Shown: positions 25,124-35,700, counted from the stretch's first letter. The stretch is 64,000 bases of DNA from Actinomadura physcomitrii (GCF_008923205.2 NZ_WBMS02000014.1:124001-188000); one strand, 5' to 3'. Made by a program: numbers and translations. The notes: generated by a model not told the origin, from the letters alone.

Positions 25124-26557
25124 ATGCGACCAGGCGACAGGTGGACGCTGGCGGGCGCGCGGTGGAGCCGCGGCGGCGGGGACGGCGCGTTCACGGTGGC
25201 CGATCCGGCGACCGGCGAACCCGTGGGGGAGGTGCCCGTCGGGACGGCCGTGGACGTCGCCGCCGCGGTGGCCGCCGCGACCCGGGCGGCGCCCGGCTGG
25301 GCCGCGGCCGCGCCCGCCGAGCGCGGCGCCGCCCTGCACGCCGCCGCCCGCGCCGTCGAGGAGCACGCCGCCGAGCTGGCGGCGCTGGTCACCGCGGAGA
25401 TGGGCAAGCCCGCCGGCGACGCGCTCGGCGGGGTCCAGGCCGGGATCGGGACGCTGCGCCAGTACGCCGAGCTGGGGCCGCTGCACGGGGGCCGGAGCCT
25501 GCAGGGCGGCTGGAGCGCCGCCGACTTCACGGCCCGCGAACCGCTCGGGCTCGTCGCCGTGATCACGCCGTGGAACGACCCCGTCGCCATCGCCTGCGGC
25601 CTCATCGGCGCGGCCGTGGCCACCGGAAACACCGTCGTGCACAAGCCGTCGGAGCGGACGCCGCACACCGGCGCGCTGCTCACCGAACTGCTCGCCGGAG
25701 CCCTGCCCGCCGGTGTCGTCAACATGGTCAGCGGCGACGGCACGACCGGCGAGGCGCTCGCCGCCCATCCGGACCTCGACGCGGTCGCGCACGTCGGCTC
25801 CACCCGCACCGGCCGCCGCATCGCCGAACTGACCGCGGGGACCGGCGCCAAGGCGCTGCTGGAGAACGGCGGCGTCGACCCCCTGATCGTCGACGCGGGC
25901 GTCGATCCCGGCTGGGCCGCCGGGCAGGCCGCCGCCGGCTGCTTCGCCAACGCCGGCCAGATCTGCACCTCGGTCGAGCGGATCTACGTGCACGAGTCGG
26001 CCGCCCGGGAGTTCGTCGGCGCGCTGACCGCCCGCGCGCAGGCGCTGCGGACCGGCCCCGGCCGCGACCCGTCCACCGAGCTCGGCCCGCTGGTCGACGA
26101 GCGGCACCGCGCCCACGTTCATGAGCAGGTCGAGAAGGCCGTCGCGGACGGCGCGCGGCTGCGCGCCGGCGGCCGGATCCCCGCCGGGCCCGGCTGCTTC
26201 TACCCGGCGACCGTCCTGGACGGCTGCACCGACCGGATGGCGGTCATGGCGGAGGAGACGTTCGGGCCCGTCGCGCCCGTCCGCGCCGTCGCCTCGTTCG
26301 AGGAGGCGCTGGACAGGGCGAACCGCTCCCGCTACGGGCTCGCCGCGACCGTCCTCACCCGCGACATGGCGCACGCGCAGCAGGCCTGGCGCACGCTGAA
26401 GGCCGGCACCGTGAAGATCAACGCGGTGTTCGGCGGCGCCCCGGGCGGCGCCGCCACCCCGCGCCGGGCCAGCGGCCGGGGCTTCGGCTACGGCCCCGAG
26501 CTGCTCGACGAGATGACCGCGGTGAAGGTCGTCCACCTGCAGACCGACGTGCCCTGA
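25124..26557 (+). CDS. Aldehyde dehydrogenase family protein
   Basis: A 477-residue NAD(P)-dependent aldehyde dehydrogenase. Motifs: VITPWNDPVAIA, KPSERTP, the glutamate in ALLENGGVDPLIV, the nucleophile Cys in FANAGQICTSVERIYV, and EETFGPVAPV. ATG 25124 has AGGAGG nine bases upstream and is preferred over a more upstream ATG at 25046. The catalytic glutamate context is LLENGG rather than the common LELGG. The substrate may be an intermediate of the nearby acyl/CoA genes. Confidence 0.9.
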   Translation: MRPGDRWTLAGARWSRGGGDGAFTVADPATGEPVGEVPVGTAVDVAAAVAAATRAAPGWAAAAPAERGAALHAAARAVEEHAAELAALVTAEMGKPAGDALGGVQAGIGTLRQYAELGPLHGGRSLQGGWSAADFTAREPLGLVAVITPWNDPVAIACGLIGAAVATGNTVVHKPSERTPHTGALLTELLAGALPAGVVNMVSGDGTTGEALAAHPDLDAVAHVGSTRTGRRIAELTAGTGAKALLENGGVDPLIVDAGVDPGWAAGQAAAGCFANAGQICTSVERIYVHESAAREFVGALTARAQALRTGPGRDPSTELGPLVDERHRAHVHEQVEKAVADGARLRAGGRIPAGPGCFYPATVLDGCTDRMAVMAEETFGPVAPVRAVASFEEALDRANRSRYGLAATVLTRDMAHAQQAWRTLKAGTVKINAVFGGAPGGAATPRRASGRGFGYGPELLDEMTAVKVVHLQTDVP

Positions 26558-26561
26558 GCGG

Positions 26562-27803
26562 TCACCCCTTGACGGTCAGCAGCGGCCGCAGCTCCGCGAC
26601 CGGCGCCGCGACGCCGCCGCCGTGCAGGCTCGACACCACCGGCCCGATGTCCTTGTAGGCCCACGGCGCCTCCTGCTTGAGATCGCGGCGCCACGCGGCC
26701 ATCACGTCCGACCGCCGCGCCACCACCGGGTCGCGGTGGTCCAGCGGCGTCACGACGCGGAACTCGCGCAGGAACGCGTCGAGCTCCGCGTCGCTCCCGC
26801 GCGCCGACGCACCGCGCGGCACCCGGCGCCCCGCGCCGTGGCACGCGCTGGCGAGGGTGCGCGGGTCGCCGTGCCCGCGCAGCACGAAGCTCGCCGCGCC
26901 CATCGACCCCGGAACGATCACCGGCTCGCCCCACATCGCGTACGGGCCGCCCGCCATCGCCTCGTGCCCGCCCGCGGGCGTGGCGCCCTTGCGGTGCACC
27001 ACCCGGTCCCCGTCCTGCCAGAACAGGTTGTGCGGGGCGTCGTACAGCAGCCGCGCGTCGACGCCGCCGCACTCCGCGGCGAGCCCGGCCCGCATCGTCA
27101 GCGACAGGAAGAACCGGTTCCCGGCGGCGAAGTGGTCGCCGCCGCCGATCCCGCCGATGACGCTGTCGTGGCTGGCGCCGCCCGCGCTGCCGACCCAGTC
27201 GGCGAACGCCTCGGCCGTGGCGGCCGGGAAGCCGGGCGCGTGCATGCGGTCCAGCGCGTCGTCGGCGTCCTCGGAGTGCACGCCCTGCCAAGGTGCGCCG
27301 TCCGCCAGCAGCAGGCCGGGCAGCCCGTCGCGCAGCAGCGCCTCCCGCTGGACGGGCGTCAGCGCGATCCGCCGGCCGCCCTCGAAGGACAGGTGCCGCA
27401 GCCGCCGCTCCAGCGCGTCCAGCCTCGGCCGGACGCGGTCGGCGCGCAGGGAGGTGACCTCCAGCCGCATCCCGCAGTTGACGTCGTTGCCGACGGCCTG
27501 CGGCAGCAGCGCGTGCTCGGTCTCCAGCACCGTGCCGATCGGGATGCCGGCGCCCTTGTGGAAGTCGGGGGTGAGCGCGACGCGGGCGATGCGCGGCTCC
27601 GGGCCGTCGTAGCCGGGCGTCGCCTCGGCGAGGCGCTCCAGCGTGCGGGCGGTCTCCAGGAGCGCGAGCGCCTCGTCGACGGCCGCGTGTTCGAGCGGGA
27701 CGTCGTCCCGCGCGCAGATCTCGGCGGGGACGCCGCAGGGGTTGGGGAGGTGGAGCCAGTGGTCGCCGGTGCGGACGAGCCGCCGGTCCTGACGTGCGGG
27801 CAT
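26562..27803 (-). CDS. rtcB: Divergent RtcB-family RNA ligase homologue
   Basis: A 413-residue RtcB homologue. RtcB joins RNA 2',3'-cyclic phosphate ends to 5'-OH ends using Mn2+ and GTP. Visible: DFHKGAGIPIGTV, the metal site GNDVNCGM (Asp107, Cys110), GGDHF (His224), APHN (His258), HRKGA (270-274), GSM (299-301), and CHGAGR with the guanylylated His at 322. Only 33 residues separate His224 and His258 and none is His, so the canonical HSGSRG segment with its metal-binding His is absent. AAGGAA precedes ATG 27803. Activity is uncertain. Confidence 0.8.
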   Translation of the reverse strand: MPARQDRRLVRTGDHWLHLPNPCGVPAEICARDDVPLEHAAVDEALALLETARTLERLAEATPGYDGPEPRIARVALTPDFHKGAGIPIGTVLETEHALLPQAVGNDVNCGMRLEVTSLRADRVRPRLDALERRLRHLSFEGGRRIALTPVQREALLRDGLPGLLLADGAPWQGVHSEDADDALDRMHAPGFPAATAEAFADWVGSAGGASHDSVIGGIGGGDHFAAGNRFFLSLTMRAGLAAECGGVDARLLYDAPHNLFWQDGDRVVHRKGATPAGGHEAMAGGPYAMWGEPVIVPGSMGAASFVLRGHGDPRTLASACHGAGRRVPRGASARGSDAELDAFLREFRVVTPLDHRDPVVARRSDVMAAWRRDLKQEAPWAYKDIGPVVSSLHGGGVAAPVAELRPLLTVKG

Positions 27804-27941
27804 GAGGGGGTTCCTTCGGGCTGCCGGAGGGCGCGCATCGGCGCGCATGGGGAAGAGAGCCGCTCGCGCGGAAGGCGCGGCGGACGGGGGAGCGGGGCGG
27901 AAGGGCCCGCTCGTTCCTCGGGTTCAGCAGCCGCGAGGCGG

Positions 27942-28550
27942 TTACGACCGTACCGCGCCGTCTCCTGCCGGGCCATCGGTCTTCCCGTAGGCCGCGATGT
28001 AGCTCGTCACCATCCGGGCGACGAAGTGCGCGACCCGCTCCGGCGGGCCGGACGGCAGCATGATGTGGCTCATCGTCAGCCGGACCGCCGCGTCGGCGAT
28101 CTCCACGAGCGCCTCGCGGGCCACGTCCGGCCACTGGCGCAGCGCGTGCTCGGCGAGCCGGGAGCTGGCGGTGAACAGCACCGGCTCGGCCCGCGTGGTC
28201 AGCAGCGGCAGCATGTCGTCGCCGTCCGCGCCGGTCAGCACCGCCTTCTTCAGCTGGTCGTCGGCGGACATCTCCAGCGTGAACAGCACCGCCGCGACCA
28301 CCGCGGAGTACAGGTCCTCGTGCTCGGACAGGACCCGGTCGATCCCGTCGAGATAGCGCTCGTTGTCGCGGACCACCACCGCCTGGGCGAGCCCCCACTT
28401 GTCGCCGAACTCGTTGTAGACGGTCTGCCGGCTCACCCCGGCCGCGGCGGCGACGTCCTGCATGCGCACCGCCCGGTAGCCGCGCTCGACGAGGAGCGCG
28501 GCGGCGGCGTCCAGCAGGCATTCGCGCACCGGACGTTCCGCGCTGCCCAT
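27942..28550 (-). CDS. TetR-family transcriptional regulator
   Basis: A 202-residue TetR protein. The helix-turn-helix reads MQDVAAAAGVSRQTVYNEFGDKWGLAQAVV (about 30-59); the C-terminal ligand domain includes LTGADGDDMLPLLTTRAEPV. The start has AAGGACG upstream on the minus strand. It is divergent from the methyltransferase, 46 bases apart, and lies upstream of rtcB on the same strand with a 138-base gap. Target genes are not evident. Confidence 0.86.
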   Translation of the reverse strand: MGSAERPVRECLLDAAAALLVERGYRAVRMQDVAAAAGVSRQTVYNEFGDKWGLAQAVVVRDNERYLDGIDRVLSEHEDLYSAVVAAVLFTLEMSADDQLKKAVLTGADGDDMLPLLTTRAEPVLFTASSRLAEHALRQWPDVAREALVEIADAAVRLTMSHIMLPSGPPERVAHFVARMVTSYIAAYGKTDGPAGDGAVRS

Positions 28551-28584
28551 CAGTCGTCCTTCCGGCCGGCGGTCACCCCGCCAT

Positions 28585-28596
28585 TATCCTTGCCCG
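28585..28596 (+). promoter_or_regulatory. -10-like TATCCT placed for leaderless transcription
   Basis: TATCCT (28585-28590) ends six bases before GTG 28597, which has no ribosome site. This fits leaderless transcription of the methyltransferase gene. Confidence 0.45.
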
Positions 28597-29406
28597 GTGA
28601 CGGACATGGACTACCGGGCGCTCAACCGCGCGCTGTGGGACGAGCGTGTCGCCATCCACGTCGCCAGCGACTTCTACGACGTCGCCGGCTTCCGCGCCGG
28701 CGGGACGGCGCTGCGCGACTTCGAGATCGCCGAGGTCGGCGACGTGGCGGGCCGCCGCCTGGTGCACCTGCAGTGCCACTTCGGGCTGGACACGCTGTCG
28801 TGGGCGCGGCTCGGCGCGCGCGTCACCGGCCTCGACTTCTCCGGGCCCGCCGTGGCGGCGGCCCGGGAGATCGCGGCCGGATGCGGTCTCGACGCGCGGT
28901 TCGTCCAGGCCGACGTGTACGACGCGGCCGCCGCGCTGGGGGAGACCTACGAGATCGTCTACACCGGCATCGGGGCGCTGGTGTGGCTGCCGGACGTGGA
29001 CCGCTGGGCGCGGGTCGCCGCCGGGCTGCTCGAGCCCGGCGGTTTCCTGTACCTCAGCGAGTTCCACCCGTTCGGCGACGTCCTGGACGACGCCGACGGC
29101 TCCACCGTCGCCTACGACTACTTCGACGCCTCGCCGCAGGTGTGGGACGAGCCGGGCACCTACACCGACGGCGGCCAGAACACCCGCAACACCCGGTCGG
29201 TGACGTTCCAGCACGGGCTCGGCAAGGTCGTCACCGCCCTCGCCGCCGCCGGGCTGCGCCTCGACTTCCTGCACGAGCACGACCACACCTACTTCCAGCG
29301 CTTCGCGGCGCTGGAACGGCACGGGACGGTCTACCGGCTGCCGGAGGGCCGTCCGCGCGTCCCGCTGATGTACTCCCTGCGCGCCACCCGTCCCGCGGAC
29401 GGGTGA
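28597..29406 (+). CDS. Class I SAM-dependent methyltransferase
   Basis: A 269-residue Rossmann-fold methyltransferase. The SAM-binding segments are VHLQCHFGLDTLSWARLG (motif I variant) and VTGLDFSGPAVAAAREIA, with FVQADVYD after it. The C-terminal half, with YTDGGQNTRNTRSVTFQH, is typical of a widespread family of unknown substrate. The 3' end overlaps the convergent ROK regulator by 76 bases, so the two transcripts are antisense there. Confidence 0.83.
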   Translation: MTDMDYRALNRALWDERVAIHVASDFYDVAGFRAGGTALRDFEIAEVGDVAGRRLVHLQCHFGLDTLSWARLGARVTGLDFSGPAVAAAREIAAGCGLDARFVQADVYDAAAALGETYEIVYTGIGALVWLPDVDRWARVAAGLLEPGGFLYLSEFHPFGDVLDDADGSTVAYDYFDASPQVWDEPGTYTDGGQNTRNTRSVTFQHGLGKVVTALAAAGLRLDFLHEHDHTYFQRFAALERHGTVYRLPEGRPRVPLMYSLRATRPADG

Positions 29407-30632
29407 ACCGCGGGCGCGGGCGCCGCCGCGGCCCGCTCGCCGCCGCCGTCGAGCAGGTGCGCGAGGGGCAGCGTCGCCGCGCCCACCGCGACCGCCTCCG
29501 GGCCGAGGTGGCACAGCTCGACGGAGGTCTGCGCGAACGGCTGCCGCAGCGCGTACCGGGCGGTGGCGGCCACGATCCGGTCGAGCATCCGGCCGCCGAG
29601 CAGCAGCCCCGCCCAGCCGCCGATGATGATCTTCTCGGGGCTGAACAGGTTGACCAGGTCAGCGACGCCCGCGCCGAGGTGCTCGGCGACGTCGGCGCGC
29701 AGGTCCGCCGCCGCCGGCGACGGATCGTCCAGCAGGCCGGCGAGCGCGGTCTCCTCGTCCGCGGCGGCGGGCCCGCCCGCCGCGCGGTAGCGCTCCAGCA
29801 GCGCCGCCGCGCCCACGTAGGCCTCCAGGCAGCCGAGTGAACCGCACCGGCACCGGACGCCGCCGACCCGCGACGTCGTGTGCCCCCACTCGCCGGCGCT
29901 GCCCGCCGCGCCCCGGTAGGGCGAGCCGCCGATCATCACGGCGGAGCCGACGCCGGACCCGATGAGCGCGACCACCGCGTTGCGGTGCCCGCGCCCGGCG
30001 CCGAACCACATCTCGGCCTGGCCGAGGGCGGTCGCGCCGTTGTCGACGAACAGCGGCAGCCCGGTGCCCGCGCGCAGCATCCGCTCCAGCGGCACGCCGT
30101 CCCAGCCGATCGTCTGGCAGTGCACCACCGCCTCGGTGCCGTCCCCGGCCGGACGGTGCTCCACGACCCCCGGGACGCCGACCCCGACGCCGATGACGGT
30201 GGACGGGTCGACCGAGGCGCGCCCGAGGACGTCGTCCAGCCCCTCCAGGATGTGGCGCGCCACGGCGCGGTCGTCGTGCCCGCCGTCGCCGAGCGGCAGG
30301 TCGGCCTTGGCGAGCGGGGTGAGGTCGAGGTCGAACAGTTCGGCCATGACGCGCGTCTCGCCGACGTCCACGCCGATCAGGTGGCCGAAACCGGCCGCGA
30401 CCTTCAGCAGTACCCGCGGCCGGCCGCCGTCGGACTCCACGCTGCCGGCCTCCGCGACGAGGCCCGCCTCGATCAGCTCGCCGACGACGTTGCTGACCGA
30501 CGCGGGGCTGAGCCCGGTCTCGCGGGCCAGGTCCTGGCGGCTGAGCGGGCCGTCGAAGTAGAGCCCGCGCAGCAGCACCGAGCGGTTGGTGCGGCGCAGA
30601 TCGCGGACGGTCCTGCGGCGCCGGTCCGGCAT
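29331..30632 (-). CDS. ROK-family transcriptional repressor
   Basis: A 433-residue NagC/XylR-type regulator. The N-terminal winged helix (LSRQDLARETGLSPASVSNVVGELIEAGLV, about 30-59) is followed by an ATP-binding-like ROK kinase fold with DVGETRV. The zinc-binding motif CRCGSLGCLE and GEWGH are present. It is divergent from a sugar ABC importer operon and almost certainly represses it until a sugar binds. The last residues overlap the convergent methyltransferase gene. The C-terminal 40 residues are an atypical low-complexity extension. Confidence 0.88.
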   Translation of the reverse strand: MPDRRRRTVRDLRRTNRSVLLRGLYFDGPLSRQDLARETGLSPASVSNVVGELIEAGLVAEAGSVESDGGRPRVLLKVAAGFGHLIGVDVGETRVMAELFDLDLTPLAKADLPLGDGGHDDRAVARHILEGLDDVLGRASVDPSTVIGVGVGVPGVVEHRPAGDGTEAVVHCQTIGWDGVPLERMLRAGTGLPLFVDNGATALGQAEMWFGAGRGHRNAVVALIGSGVGSAVMIGGSPYRGAAGSAGEWGHTTSRVGGVRCRCGSLGCLEAYVGAAALLERYRAAGGPAAADEETALAGLLDDPSPAAADLRADVAEHLGAGVADLVNLFSPEKIIIGGWAGLLLGGRMLDRIVAATARYALRQPFAQTSVELCHLGPEAVAVGAATLPLAHLLDGGGERAAAAPAPAVHPSAGRVARREYISGTRGRPSGSR

Positions 30633-30687
30633 CGGGCCCCCTTTCGCCGCGGCTCGGCGGCCGCGTCCCCCCGAAGGTTCTCAGGTC

Positions 30688-30717
30688 TTGACCCGGGAAT
30701 TATGTCACTGCTTAGAT
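30688..30717 (+). promoter_or_regulatory. Putative promoter of the sugar ABC operon
   Basis: TTGACC (30688-30693), an 18-base spacer and TTAGAT (30712-30717), upstream of the solute-binding protein gene. It is flanked and overlapped by the inverted repeat listed next. Confidence 0.42.
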
Positions 30718-30744
30718 CACGCCGTGAAATAAGGTGTGACGTAA
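30700..30744. promoter_or_regulatory. Putative ROK operator half-sites TTATGTCAC and GTGACGTAA
   Basis: TTATGTCAC (30700-30708) and GTGACGTAA (30736-30744) are inverted with eight of nine positions matching. They bracket the -10 region of the putative ABC operon promoter in the gap next to the divergent ROK repressor gene. Confidence 0.42.
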
Positions 30745-30789
30745 CTCTCCCGAGTGACGCACCCCACTCCTACGCGGAAGGCCGAGCCG

Positions 30790-32202
30790 ATGCGCCACCC
30801 CACCTCACCGGCGTCCGGACACAGCGCGACCTCCTCCGGCGAACCGCCCGCCGCACCGCCTCGCCGCCCGGGACGCCCGGCGCGGCGCCGCACCGGGCGC
30901 ACCGCCACCGGGCTCACGGCCGGCCTCGCCGCGGGGCTGCTGCTGGCCGCCGCGGCGGCGTGCGGCGGCGGCACCACCTCGGGCGGCGGGAGCGGCTCAT
31001 CCAAGACGCTGACCTACTGGGCCAGCAACCAGGGCGCCGACATCGCCGCCGACCAGCGGGTGCTGAAGCCCGAACTGGCCAAGTTCGAGAAGCGGACCGG
31101 CATCAAGGTGCGGCTGGAGGTCGTCCCCTGGACCGACCTGCTCAACCGGATCCTCGCCGCCACCACCTCGGGCCAGGGCCCGGACGTGCTCAACATCGGC
31201 AACACCTGGTCCGCGTCCCTGCAGGCGACCGGCGGGCTCATGCCGTTCGACGCCAAGGCGATGGGCGAGATCGGCGGCGCCCAGCGGTTCGTGCCCGCCG
31301 CGCTCGCCAGCGCCGGCGCCAAGGGCAAGGACCCCGCCGCCGTGCCGCTGTACTCCACCGCCTACGGGCTCTACTACAACAAGAAGATGTTCGCCGACGC
31401 CAAGCTCGACCCGCCGAAAACCTGGCAGGAGATGGTGGACGACGGGCACAAGCTCACCAAGGGCGGCGTCCACGGCATCGCGATCGAGGGCGCCAGCATC
31501 CCCGAGAACGTGCACGCCGCGTTCAACATCGGCCAGATGTACGGGGCCGACTTCTTCACCCCCGACGGCAAGCCGCAGTTCGCCACCTCGCAGGCCGTCG
31601 CCGCGATCAAGTCCTACCTCGGCCTGCTCGGCATCGAGAAGATCGCCGCCGCGGGCAACGCCGAGTACTCGGCCAACCAGTCCATCAACGACTTCGCGAC
31701 CCGCAAGGCCGCGATGCTCATGTGGCAGACGACCACCAGCGGCTTCACCAACCTCGGCATGAAGCCCGGCGAGTGGGGCGTCGTGCCGATCCCGGCGCCG
31801 TCCCCGGCCCCGCCCGGCGGGCGGCCGATCACCTCGATGGTCGGCGGCATCAACCTCGCGGTCTTCAAGAGCACCGGCAACCGCGACGGCGCGCTGGAGT
31901 TCGTGAAGTTCATGACCGGCGACGACGAGCAGAAGATCCTGAACAAGGCGTACGGGTCGCTGCCGCCGGTCACCGCCGCGCAGAACGACCCCGCCTTCGA
32001 CACCCCGGACACCCGGGTCTTCAAGGGCATCCTGGCCGGGCACGCCGCGCCGCTGCCGCAGGTGCCGAGCGAGAGCCAGTTCGAGACCGCCGTCGGCACC
32101 GCGATGAAGGAGCTGTTCGCCGACGCGGCGGCGGGCCGCCCCATCACCGACGACAAGATCAGGTCCAAGCTCGAAGCGGCCCAGCAGCAGATGGCCGAGT
32201 GA
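30790..32202 (+). CDS. Sugar ABC transporter substrate-binding lipoprotein
   Basis: A 470-residue family 1 extracellular solute-binding protein. A long basic N-terminus (RRPGRPARRRTGRT) precedes a hydrophobic stretch and the lipobox AAAC near residue 58. The mature part starts with a Gly/Ser linker and LTYWASNQGADIAADQ. ATG 30790 is preferred because GGAAGG lies eight bases upstream; GTG 30754 is in frame but overlaps the operator region. Downstream permeases and a GH1 glucosidase suggest an oligosaccharide with a beta-glucosyl unit. Confidence 0.9.
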   Translation: MRHPTSPASGHSATSSGEPPAAPPRRPGRPARRRTGRTATGLTAGLAAGLLLAAAAACGGGTTSGGGSGSSKTLTYWASNQGADIAADQRVLKPELAKFEKRTGIKVRLEVVPWTDLLNRILAATTSGQGPDVLNIGNTWSASLQATGGLMPFDAKAMGEIGGAQRFVPAALASAGAKGKDPAAVPLYSTAYGLYYNKKMFADAKLDPPKTWQEMVDDGHKLTKGGVHGIAIEGASIPENVHAAFNIGQMYGADFFTPDGKPQFATSQAVAAIKSYLGLLGIEKIAAAGNAEYSANQSINDFATRKAAMLMWQTTTSGFTNLGMKPGEWGVVPIPAPSPAPPGGRPITSMVGGINLAVFKSTGNRDGALEFVKFMTGDDEQKILNKAYGSLPPVTAAQNDPAFDTPDTRVFKGILAGHAAPLPQVPSESQFETAVGTAMKELFADAAAGRPITDDKIRSKLEAAQQQMAE

Positions 32203-32209
32203 CCGGCGC

Positions 32210-33259
32210 ATGACCTCCGCCCACGTCTCGTCCGGTTCCGGCGTCTCGTCCGGTGCCAATGTCTCGTCCGGCACGGCCCGCGAGGGCCGTGCCGGGGGTC
32301 CCCGGCACGGGCGCCCCCCGGCGAGCCGGAACCGGCCGCGCAGCCGGTTCCGGCTCCCGCCCCGCCTGCTGCCCTACCTGCTGCTCGCGCCCGCTGTGGT
32401 CGCCGAGCTGATCGTGCACGTCGTGCCGATCGCGGTCGGCATCTGGATGAGCTTCCGCGAGCTGACGCTCTTCTACATCCGCGACTGGGCCAAGGCGCCC
32501 GGCAAGGGCTTCGGCAACTACCGCGTCGCGGTCGACTTCGACGCCGCCATCGGCAAGGACCTGCTGACCTCGTTCCTGGTGACGGCCGGCGTCACCGTGC
32601 TGGCCGTCGGCCTGTCGTGGCTGCTCGGGACGGCCGCGGCGATCCTCATGCAGGACCGGTTCCGGGGACGCGGGCTGCTGCGCGCGGCCTTCCTCATCCC
32701 GTACGCGCTGCCCGTCTACGCGGCCGTCATGACGTGGGGATTCCTGTTCCAGCGCGATACCGGCATGGTGAACCACGTGCTGGCCGACCAGCTGCACCTG
32801 ACCGGCGGCGACCGGCCGTTCTGGCTGATCGGCGGCAACGGCTTCTGGGCGCTGGTGACCGTCATCGTGTGGCGGTCGTGGCCGTTCGCGTTCCTGGTGC
32901 TGATGGCCGGGCTGCAGAACGTCCCGCGCGACCTGTACGAGGCGTCCGCGCTGGACGGCGCCGGCGTCTGGCGGCAGGTCCGGCACATCACGCTGCCCGC
33001 GCTGCGGCCCATCAACCAGGTGCTCGTCCTCGTGCTGTTCCTGTGGACGTTCAACGACTTCAACACACCGTTCGTGCTGTTCGGCAAGGCGCCGCCCACC
33101 GGCGGCGACCTGATCTCGCTGCACATCTACCGGGCGTCGTTCCTCACCTGGAACTTCGGCACCGGATCGGCGATGTCGGTCCTGCTGCTGCTGTTCCTGC
33201 TGCTGGTGACGGCGGTGTATCTGATCGCGACGTCGCGAAGGAGGAGCGCCCATGCATGA
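32210..33259 (+). CDS. Sugar ABC transporter permease (MalF type)
   Basis: A 349-residue permease with six predicted helices. The ATPase-contact (EAA) loop is DLYEASALDGAGVWRQVRHI. The cytoplasmic N-terminus holds three hexapeptide repeats (VSSGSG, VSSGAN, VSSGTA) encoded by an 18-bp direct repeat. It starts seven bases after the binding-protein gene and overlaps the second permease by eight bases. No ATPase is encoded in the operon, as in actinomycete systems that share a single MsiK-type ATPase. Confidence 0.9.
   Translation: MTSAHVSSGSGVSSGANVSSGTAREGRAGGPRHGRPPASRNRPRSRFRLPPRLLPYLLLAPAVVAELIVHVVPIAVGIWMSFRELTLFYIRDWAKAPGKGFGNYRVAVDFDAAIGKDLLTSFLVTAGVTVLAVGLSWLLGTAAAILMQDRFRGRGLLRAAFLIPYALPVYAAVMTWGFLFQRDTGMVNHVLADQLHLTGGDRPFWLIGGNGFWALVTVIVWRSWPFAFLVLMAGLQNVPRDLYEASALDGAGVWRQVRHITLPALRPINQVLVLVLFLWTFNDFNTPFVLFGKAPPTGGDLISLHIYRASFLTWNFGTGSAMSVLLLLFLLLVTAVYLIATSRRRSAHA
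32225..32278 (+). repeat. 18-bp direct repeat, three copies, inside the permease gene
   Basis: Three consecutive 18-base units, each beginning GTCTCGTCCGG, encode a Ser/Gly-rich hexapeptide repeat in the cytoplasmic tail. The copies diverge in their last seven bases. Confidence 0.75.
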
Positions 33260-34151
33260 CACCCCGCCCGCGGCCCGCGCCGGCCGGCCCGCCCGGAGCC
33301 GCCGCGCGCCGACCGATCCGCCGGCCTCGTTCCGCTGGACGCGCCGGATCGTGCTGACGCTGCTGGCCGTGTTCACCCTCGTGCCGGTGTACGCGATGGT
33401 CAGCTCGTCGCTGAAACCGCTGAAGGACGTGCGGGGCGCCTTCCACTGGTTCCCCACCGAGCCGACCTTCCGCCCCTACGTCGACATGTGGTCGACGGTG
33501 CCGCTGGCCCGCTACTTCACCAACAGCGTCATCGTCGCGGGCGGCGCCACCGCGGCGTCGGTCGTCATCGCGGTCGGCGCCGCGTACGCGGTGAGCCGGT
33601 ACCGGTTCGCCGGCCGCCGGGTCTTCACCGTGACGGTGCTGTCGACGCAGATGTTCCCGGGGATCCTGTTCCTGCTCCCGCTGTTCCTGATCTTCGTGAA
33701 CGCGGGCAACGCGACCGGGATCGCGCTGTACGGCAGCCGCGGCGCGCTGATCCTCACCTACCTGACGTTCTCGCTGCCGTTCTCGATCTGGATGCTCGCC
33801 GGCTACTTCGAGTCGATCCCGCGCGAGCTGGACGAGGCGGCGCGGGTGGACGGCTGCGGCCCGGTCGGCGCGCTGCTGCGGGTGATCGTGCCCGCGTCGC
33901 TGCCCGGCATCGTCGCCGTCACCGTCTACGCGTTCATGACCGCCTGGGGCGAGGTGCTGTTCGCCTCGGTGATGACCAACGACCAGACCCGGACGCTGTC
34001 CATCGGGCTGCAGGGCTACTCGACGCAGCACGAGGTCTACTGGAACCAGGTGATGGCCGCCTCTCTCGTGGTGAGCGTCCCCGTCGTGGCCGGGTTCCTG
34101 CTGCTGCAGCGCTTCCTGGTGACCGGCCTGACCGCCGGCGCCGTCAAGTGA
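33252..34151 (+). CDS. Sugar ABC transporter permease (MalG type)
   Basis: A 299-residue permease, the partner of the preceding gene. It has about six helices and the EAA loop ELDEAARVDGCGPVGALLRVI. AAGGAGGAG lies just before its ATG, inside the previous gene. With the binding lipoprotein it makes a CUT1 family importer for di- or oligosaccharides. A GTG-initiated glucosidase follows after 44 bases. Confidence 0.91.
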   Translation: MHDTPPAARAGRPARSRRAPTDPPASFRWTRRIVLTLLAVFTLVPVYAMVSSSLKPLKDVRGAFHWFPTEPTFRPYVDMWSTVPLARYFTNSVIVAGGATAASVVIAVGAAYAVSRYRFAGRRVFTVTVLSTQMFPGILFLLPLFLIFVNAGNATGIALYGSRGALILTYLTFSLPFSIWMLAGYFESIPRELDEAARVDGCGPVGALLRVIVPASLPGIVAVTVYAFMTAWGEVLFASVMTNDQTRTLSIGLQGYSTQHEVYWNQVMAASLVVSVPVVAGFLLLQRFLVTGLTAGAVK

Positions 34152-34195
34152 CCGCCCCCACCGCCCGCCCCGCTTCTCACCTCAGAGGGAGACCC

Positions 34196-35569
<1,374 letters not shown>

Positions 35570-35578
35570 CCGTCCGGG

Positions 35579-35607
35579 CCGGGGCCCTTCGCCGCATGGG
35601 GCCCCGG
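35579..35607 (+). terminator. Hairpin after the beta-glucosidase
   Basis: CCGGGGCCC (35579-35587) pairs with GGGCCCCGG (35599-35607) around an 11-base loop. It separates the sugar operon from the carboxylase gene. Confidence 0.6.
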
Positions 35608-35700
35608 TCCGGGCCCGCATGCGGCCGGAGACCCCGTCCCGCCTACAGTGAGGCTCCACCAGGCCCGCGACGGGCGGGCGCAGGGGTGAGGAGGACCGGG

